This document shows positions 50,484-59,495 of a stretch of 64,000 nt of DNA, piece by piece. Both the position numbers and the translations under genes were made by a program. Below the pieces are notes generated by a model. That model was not told the DNA's origin and did not search any database. It saw only the letters and a list, made by a program, of their open reading frames with translations. Source of the DNA: RXIX01 sp003989075 (lineage in GTDB: Bacteria; Pseudomonadota; Gammaproteobacteria; Competibacterales; Competibacteraceae); NCBI GenBank assembly GCA_029780415.1, contig JAKOYN010000061.1, positions 1-64,000 on the forward strand, in the 5' to 3' direction. Numbering within the stretch: position 1 is the first letter of the stretch; each line of letters begins with the position of its first letter.

Positions 50484-52759
50484 CAGGCGATCTCCTGGGT
50501 CTGTGGGTTCGAGATCGGCACGGCGGTCAGATCGGTCAGGAAGTTGGCGGCCCAACGATAGATATTGTGTTCCTCCACCTGCCGCCGCATCCGGGCCATG
50601 CGTTCCTGGCGTTCTGCCGGCGACATTTCCAGCGCCCGGCGAATGGCCTCGGCGAACTGCTCAGTATCGTAGGGGTTGATGATGAGCGCATCACTCAGTT
50701 CGCGGGCCGCGCCGGCGAATTCGGACAGAATCAGCACCCCGTCGAGGTCCGGTTTGGCGGCGACGAATTCCTTGGCCACCAGGTTCATGCCGTCGTGCAG
50801 CGAGCTGACGATGCCGATCTCGGCCATGTGTAGGAAGGCGTGCACCGTAACGCCGTCGTGATGGCCGACCAGGAAGCGGATCGGTTTCCAGGACTCCGTC
50901 TGGAACCGCCAGTTGATGTCGTCGGCTAGCGCCTCCAGTTCGCTGATGTAGTTGCGGTAACGGGGGATGTGGGTGCGGCTGGGCGCGCCCAGTTGCACGA
51001 AAGTGAATTGCCCCCGGTAGTTCGGGCAGCGTTCGAAAAACCGGGCCACGGCGCGGAACCGCTCGGTCAGGCCCTTGGTGTAGTCAATACGATCCACGCC
51101 GACCGCGAGGCGCAGATCGCCCAGCTCGTAACGTTGTCGAAGATCGGAAATTTGCCGCTCCAGATCCGCGCCGGTCAGGACATGGCGCTCGGCCCAGCTT
51201 TCAACGCTGATCGGGAACGGTCGCACCCGCGAAGTATGACCTTGCAGTTCCACCGCGAAGTGGTCCCAGTCCAACCGCGCCTCGATCATCCGGTCCACGG
51301 TATCGAGGAAATTGTTGCAATGCTGCTGGAGATGGAAGCCGATCAGGTCGGCGCCCAACAGACCGCGCAGCAAATCCGGCGCCCAAGGGCAAATGCGGAA
51401 CGCCTCCGGATTGGGCCAGGGGATGTGCCAGAAGATGCCTACCGCCAGATCGGGGCGGCTCTCCTTCAGAAAACGCGGCGCCAGCGCCATCTGATAGTCC
51501 TGCACCAGCACCACCGCCGGGCCAGAGCCGGCTTCCTCCAGCGTCGCATCGGCGAAACGGCGGTTGGCGCGAACGTAGTGCTCCCAGTCACTGGCCCGGA
51601 AGATCGGCCGCTCGTGGGCCAGGTGGCAGAGCGGCCATAGACCCTCGTTGGCGAAGCCGTAGTAATACCCCTGTTCTTCTTCCCGGCTCAGCCACACCCG
51701 CCGCAGGGTGTAAGTCGGATCATCCGGCGGGACCGCCAAGCGACCTTGGGCATCGGCCATCTGGCGGTCGGCCTCGCCGGAACCGTGGGCGACCCAGGCC
51801 CCGCCGCAGGCTTGCAGCACCGGGTCCAGAGCGGTGACCAGCCCGCCGGCGGGCATGATCAGCCGGGGCTTGCCGTCGCGCAGTTCGTGCATGTAGGGCT
51901 CGCGGTTGCTGACCACCAGCAACTGACCGCCGCGCAGACAGTCCACGACATGGGCGCGCAGCCGATCACGGGTCCAGATGTTGTCGGCGCGCACCACTGC
52001 CCGTGCCTGCGCCTGATGGGCGGTGCGGGCCGTCCGGAACAAAGCCGCCAGCCGGTCGCTTTCGCTGGCCAGCCGCGCTACAGGCAGCTCGATGGGTGGC
52101 GCCCCGACCTCGTCGTCGGTGCGCAGCCGGCGCATCCATTCCGCCAGCCGGTTGAGCGGCCGGTCATACAGTACCCAGGCACCGGCCACGGTCAGGATCA
52201 GCAAAGACAGTACGATGAACCCGATCCAGAATCCGAATAACGCCTGCCGGTGCGTGGCCCGTTCGTCTAGGCCTACCAGATCGTGCAGCACCGCTAGCGC
52301 GCCCTGTGGCTGGCCATCGGGCGCACGGATTACCGAGACGAGCAGGTGAATGTGGGCATCGGCTGTGCGCCGGATTTCGACGGTATCCTTCCTTTCCGCC
52401 TGGGTCTTGCCCACCGCCTGCTGCAATACGTCGGCAAAATCGGCGACGCCCTTGCCGGCGGCGACCAGCCGGCCGTCGGTGCGGTAAACCGCCAATCCGA
52501 TCAGTCGCCGGTAGCCTTCCAGCATGGAGCCGAACGCGGTCACGGCCTCGCTGTCCGGCAGTTGCAACGCCACTTGCGCTGGATAAGCCATCTGATGGGC
52601 GATGACGTAGGCACGGCGATCCATCTCCTCCAGATCGTTGCGGCGTTCGCGTTCGATCTGAAACCAGGCCAGCGCACCAATGAACAAGCCGATCAGCGCA
52701 GCGATCAGCAGGCCCATCCGCACCGAGTTGGGCAGGTGAAATGAGAATTTATACGCCAT
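50483..52759 (-). CDS. otsA: Membrane-sensor-fused trehalose-6-phosphate synthase
   Basis: 758 residues. The C-terminal part (about 278-750) is a GT20 synthase joining UDP- or ADP-glucose to glucose-6-phosphate: LLVVSNREPYMHE, PAGGLVTALDP, VLVQDYQMALAPRFL, FWHIPWPNPEAFRICPW, VGVDRIDYTKGL, SSLHDGMNLVAKEFVA. The N-terminal 250 residues are extra: TM1 (14-34), an extracytoplasmic segment of about 135 residues, TM2 (174-197), and a HAMP-like linker (YDRPLNRLAEWMRRLRTDDEVG). Such a fusion should tether synthesis to the membrane and may gate it by an envelope signal. The start is the ATG at 52759. Confidence 0.92.
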   Translation of the reverse strand: MAYKFSFHLPNSVRMGLLIAALIGLFIGALAWFQIERERRNDLEEMDRRAYVIAHQMAYPAQVALQLPDSEAVTAFGSMLEGYRRLIGLAVYRTDGRLVAAGKGVADFADVLQQAVGKTQAERKDTVEIRRTADAHIHLLVSVIRAPDGQPQGALAVLHDLVGLDERATHRQALFGFWIGFIVLSLLILTVAGAWVLYDRPLNRLAEWMRRLRTDDEVGAPPIELPVARLASESDRLAALFRTARTAHQAQARAVVRADNIWTRDRLRAHVVDCLRGGQLLVVSNREPYMHELRDGKPRLIMPAGGLVTALDPVLQACGGAWVAHGSGEADRQMADAQGRLAVPPDDPTYTLRRVWLSREEEQGYYYGFANEGLWPLCHLAHERPIFRASDWEHYVRANRRFADATLEEAGSGPAVVLVQDYQMALAPRFLKESRPDLAVGIFWHIPWPNPEAFRICPWAPDLLRGLLGADLIGFHLQQHCNNFLDTVDRMIEARLDWDHFAVELQGHTSRVRPFPISVESWAERHVLTGADLERQISDLRQRYELGDLRLAVGVDRIDYTKGLTERFRAVARFFERCPNYRGQFTFVQLGAPSRTHIPRYRNYISELEALADDINWRFQTESWKPIRFLVGHHDGVTVHAFLHMAEIGIVSSLHDGMNLVAKEFVAAKPDLDGVLILSEFAGAARELSDALIINPYDTEQFAEAIRRALEMSPAERQERMARMRRQVEEHNIYRWAANFLTDLTAVPISNPQTQEIA

Positions 52760-52851
52760 GGGCGATGGTTCCAGAGAAAAGAGAAGAGGAGATATAGGGT
52801 GCTGCTGATTCACGGGCGCGCCGGAAACACTCAGCGACCCGACCCACTAAA

Positions 52852-53718
52852 TTATTGCTCGGCAAGCTGGTCGAGGGCGGCGATATCCTCGGCGCCCAGA
52901 TTCAGATCCATTGCTTGCAGACTGTCACGGATGCTGGCGACCCGGCTGGCACCCGGGATCGGCAGGATGTGCCAGCCCTTGTGCAGCAGCCAGGCCAGTG
53001 CGATGCGGTGCGGGGAGGCCTGATACTTGGCGGCCAGTTGTTGCAGCAGGGGTTCCTGGCCAAGACGGACATGACCGTGATGCCCGCCGACCGGGCTGTA
53101 GGGGATGTAGGTAATCCGCCGTGCCCGGCAGAAATCGATCAGGCCGTTGTGGAAATCTCGCCGGTCGAAAAGGTTGCAGCGATTCTGCACTGAGGCGATT
53201 ACGGTGAATTGCAGCGCCTGTTCCAGTTGGGCAGGGCTGACGTTGGACAGCCCGATATGGCGGATCTTGCCTTCCTCCTTCAGCGCGACCAGCGCTTCCA
53301 GCGAGCGGCGGAAATCTACCTTGAGATCGACGGCGTGAAGCTGGTACAGGCCGATGCAGTCGGTTTGCAGCGCCTGCAGGCTGTGCTCGCAGGACTGCCG
53401 CAACCAGTCGGGATCACCGTCCACCACCCAGGCCCCGCCCGGGCGGCGCAGTCCACCCTTGGTGGCGACTAGAACTTTGTCGCTCGCGCCAAGTTGCTCT
53501 AGCGCCTGTCGGATCAGCCGCTCGTTGTGGCCGATATCGTCATCGTCCAGACCGTATACATTGGCGGTGTCGATAAAATTGCCCCCATCGGCGACGAACG
53601 CTTCGATGACCGCGAACGCCTGCGCTGCGGCGGGCCGGCCGCTGATGGATAATGGCATGGCACCCAAGCCAATCGCGTTGAACATTAATCCGGTGTTGCC
53701 GAGTTCGCGTTGTTTCAT
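52852..53718 (-). CDS. Aldo/keto reductase
   Basis: A 288-residue NADPH-dependent (beta/alpha)8 oxidoreductase. The AKR tetrad is visible: D and Y in IDTANVYGLDDDD, K in LVATKGG, H in LYQLHAVD. The C-terminal cofactor region has ILPIPGASRVASIRDS. The substrate cannot be told. It lies 92 bp upstream of the sensor-OtsA gene, same strand, and probably travels with the trehalose genes. The gap to the IS relics upstream (53719-53870) holds no gene I can see. Confidence 0.88.
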   Translation of the reverse strand: MKQRELGNTGLMFNAIGLGAMPLSISGRPAAAQAFAVIEAFVADGGNFIDTANVYGLDDDDIGHNERLIRQALEQLGASDKVLVATKGGLRRPGGAWVVDGDPDWLRQSCEHSLQALQTDCIGLYQLHAVDLKVDFRRSLEALVALKEEGKIRHIGLSNVSPAQLEQALQFTVIASVQNRCNLFDRRDFHNGLIDFCRARRITYIPYSPVGGHHGHVRLGQEPLLQQLAAKYQASPHRIALAWLLHKGWHILPIPGASRVASIRDSLQAMDLNLGAEDIAALDQLAEQ

Positions 53719-53870
53719 GGCTTTGTGCTCCTAATGGGTTGCGGTTTTATAGCCTCGGTTTTTTGAGGTTCTGATGAACCCTGTTCCCAGTCTAATCCAA
53801 TACCCAATCAATGGATTGAATTAGATTCCATTGTCCAGACGACTTTTGATTGAATTTACAGGTAGTACAT

Positions 53871-54052
53871 CTAGGTCTTGGTGACAGGACGATGGCCCTG
53901 TCGGACTTCGGCGGTTGTTCGATAGTCCAGTGCCTGATGAGGGCGCTGATGGTTGTAGAACTCGAAGTACCGGTGCATGCCGTGATAGACATCATCCGGC
54001 GTGTCGTAGTCGTTGGGGTACACCTCCTCATATTTAACCGATCGCCACAAGC
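53871..54052 (-). mobile_element. IS3-family transposase C-terminal relic
   Basis: The frame reads RLWRSVKYEEVYPNDYD...RYFEFYNHQRPHQALDYRTTAEV, the end of an IS3-type rve integrase (last DDE glutamate region). The remainder is replaced by an IS1-type end at 54053. Confidence 0.8.
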
Positions 54053-54098
54053 GGTAGTGGTTCAAATTTGGGTGCTCTAGACTGACAGGATCAACGTT
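54053..54098 (+). mobile_element. IS1-family left-end relic
   Basis: GGTAGTGGTTCAAATTTGG, then TAGACTGACAGGATCAA, is nearly identical to the insA-side end of the IS1 element at 44097 reading inwards. Similarity stops near 54098 and no transposase remains. Confidence 0.7.
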
Positions 54099-54560
54099 TT
54101 CCAGGAGGGTGTGCAGAATTTTGTGTAAACGGATTTTGGAGGAGACTGCCGACTTGTGCGGAGTCACGATGAGCAAGAAGAAGCACGAAATACCTGAAGA
54201 GCTGCTGGCTGAATGAGCCTGTCCTGAATTTTGTGTGTGAGGTATACCCTGTTGCCGAGGAGCGAGTATGCCGAACAAGACGAGCAGGAAGAAGGTGGCA
54301 GCCCCTGAGCTGCCGAGCATCCCGAAGGAACTGATCGAGCCATTCGTGAGCGGGTCGATGACCGCCGAGGCCGTGAATGCCGTGTCGATAGCCTTCAAGA
54401 AGGCGCCGATCGAGCGCGCCCTGGGAGCGGAGCTGACGCACCCCCTGGGCTGCCCAGCGGGCGGCGACCAGCCCGCAACGGTTGCTGCGAGCTGATCCTG
54501 ATCCCCAAGCACGAGCGGCGCTTCACCGGTTTTGACGACACGATCATCGCCCCGTTGTCC
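54099..54560 (+). mobile_element. Nested IS256-family 5' relics
   Basis: Two IS256-type starts lie in series. The first opens at 54170 with MSKKKHEIPEELLAE and stops where a second terminal sequence (GAGCCTGTCCTGAATTTTG) begins near 54212. The second opens at 54268 (PKELIEPFVSGSMTAEAVNAVSIAFKKAPIERALGAEL), then frameshifts and continues as LILIPKHERRFTGFDDTIIA before ending near 54560. Neither copy has a catalytic core. Confidence 0.75.
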
Positions 54561-54790
54561 GCACTAAGGCGATCTATCTGGCCCTGGGCATCCAGCCGGA
54601 TGGCACGCGCGACATTCTCGGCTTGTGGACCGTTACCGGCGGCGCTGTAATACAGGGTGCCACCGTCAAGCGTGATGGCGTTGCTGGCAATTGCGCAGGA
54701 CGTCGGGCTGCGCGGGTCGGCATAAGCCTGGCTGAGCAGTCCCGAGAACAGCAGGGCAATGAGGAACAGGGTGCGGCAAATGATATGCAT
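54561..54790 (-). pseudogene. Truncated secreted protein
   Basis: From the ATG at 54790 a signal peptide (ICRTLFLIALLFSGLLSQAYA) leads to about 55 residues including TLDGGTLYYSAAGNGPQAENVARAIRLDAQGQIDRLSADNGA. The frame then enters IS256 sequence at about 54560, so the original C-terminus is lost. The family is not recognised. Confidence 0.5.
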
Positions 54791-54877
54791 GGGCCTCGTC
54801 CGGTTTGGTTGCGCGTTTTTTTGTGACGGTGGAGGATGATGAGGGCTGGTAGTCCCGGGGCCGGGTGCGGATACCCG

Positions 54878-55843
54878 CTAGGGCGCGACCAGCAGCAGGC
54901 CGGTGACCGGCTGGACTTCGTGGCCGCCGGGACCGGCGAAGACGAAGGGCACCGAGATCAGTTCCAGGCCGGCATTGCGCTGCACAGCAAAGTGCAGGTG
55001 CGGGCCGGTGGAAAAGCCGGTGTTGCCGGAATTGGCCAGCCAATCACCGACCCGTACCGCCTGACCCGGAGCGACGCGGATCGAATCGGGCTGCAGGTGA
55101 GCGTACACCGCCATGGTGCCATCGATGTGCAGAATGCGTACGGCGTTAGCCCGGCTCTGGTATTTGGGATCGGCGCCGCCATCAAGGAAATCGCCGGCCA
55201 CCTCCATCACCACCCCGGTGCGAGCGGCGCGCACCGGGGTGCCCAGTGGCAGGGCGATATCGACTGCGTACTGGCTTTGTGGATGCTGGTGGCTGAAGGT
55301 GCCGTTGAATGCCTGACTGATGACGAAGCGCGCGCCGGGCGCAAAGGGTGGTGCGTAGGGCTGTTCGGGGCGATGCACGGCAGCCGGATCGCCGAGCACG
55401 GCGCGGGCCTGATAGTTATAGCGCCAGTGCGGGCCGAGTGGATACAGGCGCACCGCCACGGTTTCGGCGCGGGCCGGCGCCACCAGTCGCACCGGCAAGG
55501 CGGGTTCGGCGCGCATGTTCTCCAGCGTGGGCGCGCTGATTTCCACTTCGATCGGCCCGTAATAGTCGTTGATCACGCTGAGCACCGGCTGCTCGGAACT
55601 GCCGCGATTGCGGATGCTGATCCGCGTCGGCAGTTCCTGTACGGCCAGTGGCCGGGTCTCGACCGGTATGCCGCTTGCCGGTGGCCGGTCGGTGAACACC
55701 CGATTGCCATGGTCATCCTGATAGCTGTAGAGAGTGCGCGCAGCAGGCGCGAACGGCACCAGCGCCAGCGCGAACACCAGCACCCAAAAGATACCGCGCC
55801 AGCGCTGCCGGTCTGGGCTGATGAGAGTAAAAAGCAGACTCAT
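54878..55843 (-). CDS. M23 family metallopeptidase with DUF4124 N-terminus
   Basis: 321 residues. One N-terminal export/anchor helix (about 16-36) precedes a DUF4124-like LYSYQDDHGNRVFTDRPP segment and a beta domain. The LytM/M23 domain follows: HQHPQSQYAVDIALPLGTPVRAARTGVV with the first zinc ligands, AVYAHLQPDSI, and GFSTGPHLHFAVQRN with the HxH motif. All Zn ligands appear present, so an active peptidoglycan DD-endopeptidase is likely. It is divergent from the phosphofructokinase gene. Confidence 0.92.
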   Translation of the reverse strand: MSLLFTLISPDRQRWRGIFWVLVFALALVPFAPAARTLYSYQDDHGNRVFTDRPPASGIPVETRPLAVQELPTRISIRNRGSSEQPVLSVINDYYGPIEVEISAPTLENMRAEPALPVRLVAPARAETVAVRLYPLGPHWRYNYQARAVLGDPAAVHRPEQPYAPPFAPGARFVISQAFNGTFSHQHPQSQYAVDIALPLGTPVRAARTGVVMEVAGDFLDGGADPKYQSRANAVRILHIDGTMAVYAHLQPDSIRVAPGQAVRVGDWLANSGNTGFSTGPHLHFAVQRNAGLELISVPFVFAGPGGHEVQPVTGLLLVAP

Positions 55844-55960
55844 GGCACATTTTCCCGGGGTAACAGGGCAGCGCGCTGCCTGGTCACGCTTGCAACGGCG
55901 CGCCGCATGTTCTTAAATCTTCTGGCAATCCAATCCTTTTCTTGCTCAGTGGGGGCATTA

Positions 55961-57163
55961 ATGGCAAAAATGGTCGGTAACGTCTTGATCGCGCAAGGTG
56001 GCGGCCCCACGGCCGTCATCAACCAGAGTCTGGTCGGCGCGGTCCTGGAAGCACGCAAGTTCCCGGAAGTCGGCCGGGTCTATGGCGCGCTGCACGGTGT
56101 GCGTGGCATCGTCAACGAGAATTTCGTCGACCTGACCCAGGCCACCACCCATAACCTGGAGCGGGTCGCCTGTACCCCAAGTTCCGCGCTGCTGTCGACC
56201 CGCGACAAGCCGGATGCCGAGTACTGCGAGCGGATCTTCAAGACCTGCATCAAGTACAACGTCCGCTTCTTCTTCTACGTCGGTGGCAACGACTCGGCCG
56301 ACGCCGTGCGCATCGTCAACGAGAATGCTGCTGCCGCCAACTACGAGCTGCGCTGCATTCACATCCCCAAGACCATCGACAACGACCTGCGCGTGACCGA
56401 TCACTGCCCGGGCTATGGTTCGGCGGCGCGCTTCGTGTCGCTGGCCTTTGCCGGCGCCAATCTCGATAACCGCTCCCTGCCGGGAATCTACATCGCCGTG
56501 GTCATGGGTCGCAACGCTGGCTTCCTGACTGCCGCCTCGGCATTGTCGCGCAAGTACGAGGATGACGGCCCGCATCTGGTGTATGTGCCAGAGCGCACCT
56601 TCCGCAAGGAGCAGTTCCTGGCCGATGTCGATCAGGTCTACAAGCGCCACGGCCGCTGCATCGTCGCGGTTTCCGAAGGCATCGTCGGCGAAACGGGCCA
56701 GCCGATGATCACCGAGCTGCTCGGTGAAGGCGAGCGTGACGCGCACGGCAACGTGCAATTGTCCGGCACCGGCGCCCTCGGCGACCTGCTCGCCGATCTG
56801 GTCAAGGCCGAGTTGAAGGTCAGCCGGGTGCGTGCCGATACGTTTGGCTATCTGCAGCGCAGCTTCGTCGGCATCGTTTCCGAAGTCGATCAGGCCGAGG
56901 CCCGCGAAGTCGGCGAAAAGGCGGCCCAGTTCGCGATCTGGAACAACGTCGATGGCTCGGTGGCGATCCGCCGCACCGGTGATTATTCGGTTGACTACTT
57001 CCTGACGCCGCTGGAAACCGTGGCCAGGGAAACCAAGAGCATGCCGGACAACTTCATGAACGCCGCCGGCAACAACGTCACCGAGGAGTTCATCCGCTAC
57101 GCGCGGCCGCTGCTCGGCGCCATGCCCGAATATGAACGGCTGATGGCGCCGCCCTTGGGCTGA
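55961..57163 (+). CDS. pfp: Pyrophosphate-dependent 6-phosphofructokinase
   Basis: 400 residues. GGGPTAVINQSL is the nucleotide/PPi-site start. GGND (108-111) replaces the ATP-type GGDG/S pattern, and PKTIDND (136-142) carries the lysine typical of PPi-using enzymes. Later MGRNAGFLTA and PERTF motifs fit the clade. It catalyses reversible phosphorylation of fructose-6-phosphate with PPi, letting glycolysis run energy-efficiently in either direction. I take the ATG at 55961; the frame is open for over 1 kb upstream, but that part is antisense to the M23 gene. It has a strong terminator. Confidence 0.9.
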   Translation: MAKMVGNVLIAQGGGPTAVINQSLVGAVLEARKFPEVGRVYGALHGVRGIVNENFVDLTQATTHNLERVACTPSSALLSTRDKPDAEYCERIFKTCIKYNVRFFFYVGGNDSADAVRIVNENAAAANYELRCIHIPKTIDNDLRVTDHCPGYGSAARFVSLAFAGANLDNRSLPGIYIAVVMGRNAGFLTAASALSRKYEDDGPHLVYVPERTFRKEQFLADVDQVYKRHGRCIVAVSEGIVGETGQPMITELLGEGERDAHGNVQLSGTGALGDLLADLVKAELKVSRVRADTFGYLQRSFVGIVSEVDQAEAREVGEKAAQFAIWNNVDGSVAIRRTGDYSVDYFLTPLETVARETKSMPDNFMNAAGNNVTEEFIRYARPLLGAMPEYERLMAPPLG

Positions 57164-57222
57164 GCATCCACCGGTCGCAACTGTTCAGTGCCGCGCCTGC
57201 GGGACTGGACGTCATAAACTCT

Positions 57223-57261
57223 GCAGGCCCATGCCATAAGGTGTGGGCCTGCGGCCGTTTT
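57223..57261 (+). terminator. Terminator of the phosphofructokinase gene
   Basis: GCAGGCCCA and TGGGCCTGC form a perfect 9-bp stem over a 12-nt loop, followed by GGCCGTTTT. It lies 60 bp after the stop codon. Confidence 0.7.
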
Positions 57262-57325
57262 CACACCCAGCCTTTTGCCATGCAGGATGAAGGCCGGGGT
57301 ATGCAATGCCTTTCAAGTGGGCATG

Positions 57326-57988
57326 TCAAGCGGTGAAGTAGTGCACCTGTACGCCGTCGCTTTCATCCTTGGCCAGCGCCACCATCCGCGCTGCGACATC
57401 CGTTGCCCGCGTTGGCCGATAGCGGCGCAGTGGCCCGCACAGCAGCCACGACCAGAGCGGCGCCCAGAGCTTGCTCCAATCCTCCAGCGGCCGCGTTTCA
57501 CGACGCTCGCCGAGCAGCAGCGAGGGCCGCAGCAGATGCACGCTGCGAAACGGCAGTTCGCTGACGGCTGCCTCGGCGCGGCCCTTGACCCGGTTATACA
57601 GCACCGGCGAGGCCGGATCGGCGCCCACTGCCGACACCATGACAAAGCGCTGCGCACCCCGCGCCGCCGCCAGCCGCGCCAGCTCGGCGACATAGATATG
57701 GTCAACGTGCGCAAAGGCCTCGGGTGAACCGGCGGCGCGCTGGGTCGTGCCCAGACAGCACAGGGCAACATCGACTGCAAAGGGCGGTGCCTGATCGCGT
57801 AGATTTTCAAAATCAAGCACCTGCACGCGCAGCTTGGGGTGCACGCGCCCCAGCGGCTGACGGGCCAGCACGATGACCGCGGCAATGGCCTCATCGGCCA
57901 GCAGCAGCTCCAGACAGTGAGCGCCGATTAGGCCGGAGGCCCCGGCCAGCAGGACGCGCAGGCCATGGGGTGGAGGGGTTGCTGTCAT
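57326..57988 (-). CDS. NAD(P)-binding SDR-like protein (Htatip2/YwnB type)
   Basis: A 220-residue atypical short-chain dehydrogenase. The Rossmann start LRVLLAGASGLIGAHCLELLL is clear. DVALCCLGTTQRAAGS, RFVMVSAVGAD and YNRVKGRAEAAV (YxxxK catalytic-like pair) follow, then LHLLRPSLLLGERRE-type C-terminal motifs of the Htatip2-like oxidoreductases. The substrate is unknown. GGGAG lies seven bases upstream of the ATG at 57988. It is convergent with pfp and divergent from the PotD-like gene. Confidence 0.85.
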   Translation of the reverse strand: MTATPPPHGLRVLLAGASGLIGAHCLELLLADEAIAAVIVLARQPLGRVHPKLRVQVLDFENLRDQAPPFAVDVALCCLGTTQRAAGSPEAFAHVDHIYVAELARLAAARGAQRFVMVSAVGADPASPVLYNRVKGRAEAAVSELPFRSVHLLRPSLLLGERRETRPLEDWSKLWAPLWSWLLCGPLRRYRPTRATDVAARMVALAKDESDGVQVHYFTA

Positions 57989-58118
57989 GAAAATGCTCCC
58001 GGAGGGTCGATAAAATGTATGCTCGCTCAAGCATAGTCCTTGACCGGTGCGATAGGCTTTTCTCGGCGGAGCAGGCTGCTACACTCACTCACCCCCCCCT
58101 ACCCACGAGGATCCCGAT

Positions 58119-59153
58119 ATGCTCAGAACGCTGTTTGCCGGTGCGCTGCTGCTGTGCGCCAGTGTTGTTAGTGCTGCTGAAAAACCGACTTTGGTACTTT
58201 ACAACTGGTCGGAATATCTGCCCAAGAAAGTGCTGCGCCAGTTCACTAAGGAAACCGGCATTCCGGTGCGCTACTCAACCTATGACAGCAACGAGGTGAT
58301 GTACGCCAAGATCAAGACGGTCAAGGGGGTGGGCTATGACCTGATAGTGCCATCCACCTATTATGTGGATCGGATGCGCCGCGAGGGCCTGCTGCAGAAA
58401 ATCGACCGCAGCAAGCTGAGCAATTTTGGCAATCTCAACCCGCGCCTGTTGAATCAGTCCTACGATCCTAACAATGATTACAGCATTCCCTATCTGTGGG
58501 GCACAACCGGCATTGGTTATAACGCTGACAAGGTTGCGCCGGGCCAGTTGAAACGCTGGGCTGATTTATGGGATCCGGCCTACAGGAACAAGCTGCTGCT
58601 GCTGAATGACATGCGTGAAGTCTTTTCGATGGGCCTGAGAACGCTGGGCTATTCGATCAATACCACCGATGAGAACCAGATTCGCGCTGCCTATGAGAAG
58701 CTGGTTGAATTGATGCCGAATGTGCGTGTATTTGATTCCGAATCGCCTAAAACCAAGTTCCTGGCCAATGAGGTCGTAGCCGGCATGCTGTGGAATGGCG
58801 AGGTGTATCAGGGCAGCCTGGAAAATCCCAAGCTGCAATACAGCTATCCCGAGGAAGGCGCGACGCTGTGGATCGACAGTCTGGTCATTTCCGCTGGTGC
58901 TCAGAATGTCGATGCCGCGCATCAGTTCATCGATTTCGTGCTGCGTCCGGAAATCGCCAAGCAGATCAACGAGGAGGTGGGCTATTCTTCGCCGAACCTG
59001 CCGGCCATTCAGTTGCTGCCGGAGAAAATGCGCAATAACCGCGCGCTGTATCCGACCGATGCGGATCTGAGCAAGGCTGATTTCCAGGCCGATGTTGGCG
59101 ATGCGCTGACGATTTATGACCGCTACTGGCAGCGGTTGAAGGCAGGTCGCTGA
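58119..59153 (+). CDS. potD: Spermidine/putrescine ABC transporter substrate-binding protein
   Basis: 344 residues. The signal peptide is residues 1-19, ending VSA. A periplasmic binding fold of the PotD/PotF type follows: LYNWSEYLPKKVLRQFTKETGI, YDLIVPSTYYVDRM, IPYLWGTTGIGYN and NEEVGYSSPN. Polyamine-contacting acidic and aromatic positions look conserved. No potABC permease or ATPase genes are adjacent, so it is an orphan that must serve a transporter encoded elsewhere. GAGGAT precedes the ATG. Confidence 0.9.
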   Translation: MLRTLFAGALLLCASVVSAAEKPTLVLYNWSEYLPKKVLRQFTKETGIPVRYSTYDSNEVMYAKIKTVKGVGYDLIVPSTYYVDRMRREGLLQKIDRSKLSNFGNLNPRLLNQSYDPNNDYSIPYLWGTTGIGYNADKVAPGQLKRWADLWDPAYRNKLLLLNDMREVFSMGLRTLGYSINTTDENQIRAAYEKLVELMPNVRVFDSESPKTKFLANEVVAGMLWNGEVYQGSLENPKLQYSYPEEGATLWIDSLVISAGAQNVDAAHQFIDFVLRPEIAKQINEEVGYSSPNLPAIQLLPEKMRNNRALYPTDADLSKADFQADVGDALTIYDRYWQRLKAGR

Positions 59154-59164
59154 GAGTAGTGTAC

Positions 59165-59196
59165 CCGTTCATGCCAGGGTGTCTTGGCATGAACGG
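59165..59196. terminator. 12-bp perfect hairpin between convergent genes
   Basis: CCGTTCATGCCA pairs completely with TGGCATGAACGG over an 8-nt loop, 12 bp after the potD stop and 30 bp from the ferredoxin stop. T-tracts are lacking; it probably acts on both strands. Confidence 0.65.
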
Positions 59197-59225
59197 CAGC
59201 TATGATACGGGAGGTGACGGTTGAC

Positions 59226-59477
59226 TCAGGCGCCGCTGGTCAGGCGCTCGTATTTGCTCTGCAATTGCGCATCAGTCTCGGCATGATTCGGGTCGGGAAT
59301 GATGCAGTCTACCGGGCAAACCTCAATGCACTGTGGCGTGTCGTAGTGGCCGACGCACTGGGTGCAGAGATTCGGATCGATCTCATAGATCTCCTCGCCC
59401 TGGGAAATCGCTTCGTTCGGGCACTCCGGCTCGCACACGTCACAGTTAATGCATTCGTCGGTGATCATCAGTGCCAT
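59226..59477 (-). CDS. yfhL: YfhL-type 2[4Fe-4S] ferredoxin
   Basis: 83 residues. It opens MALMITDECINCDVCEPECPNEAI, giving the first CxxCxxCxxxCP cluster motif. CTQCVGHYDTPQCIEVCPVDCI is the second, with the inserted residues typical of Alvin-type ferredoxins (as in Allochromatium and YfhL). It carries low-potential electrons. GAGGAG lies seven bases upstream. It lies behind coaD, with a terminator between them. Confidence 0.94.
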   Translation of the reverse strand: MALMITDECINCDVCEPECPNEAISQGEEIYEIDPNLCTQCVGHYDTPQCIEVCPVDCIIPDPNHAETDAQLQSKYERLTSGA

Positions 59478-59495
59478 AGCTGGCTCCTCATTGTT

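Noticed and set aside
54836..55960. N-terminal extension of the phosphofructokinase reading frame by over 370 codons
   Set aside because: The extension is antisense to the M23 peptidase gene and has no similarity to phosphofructokinases, which start at GNVLIAQGGGP.
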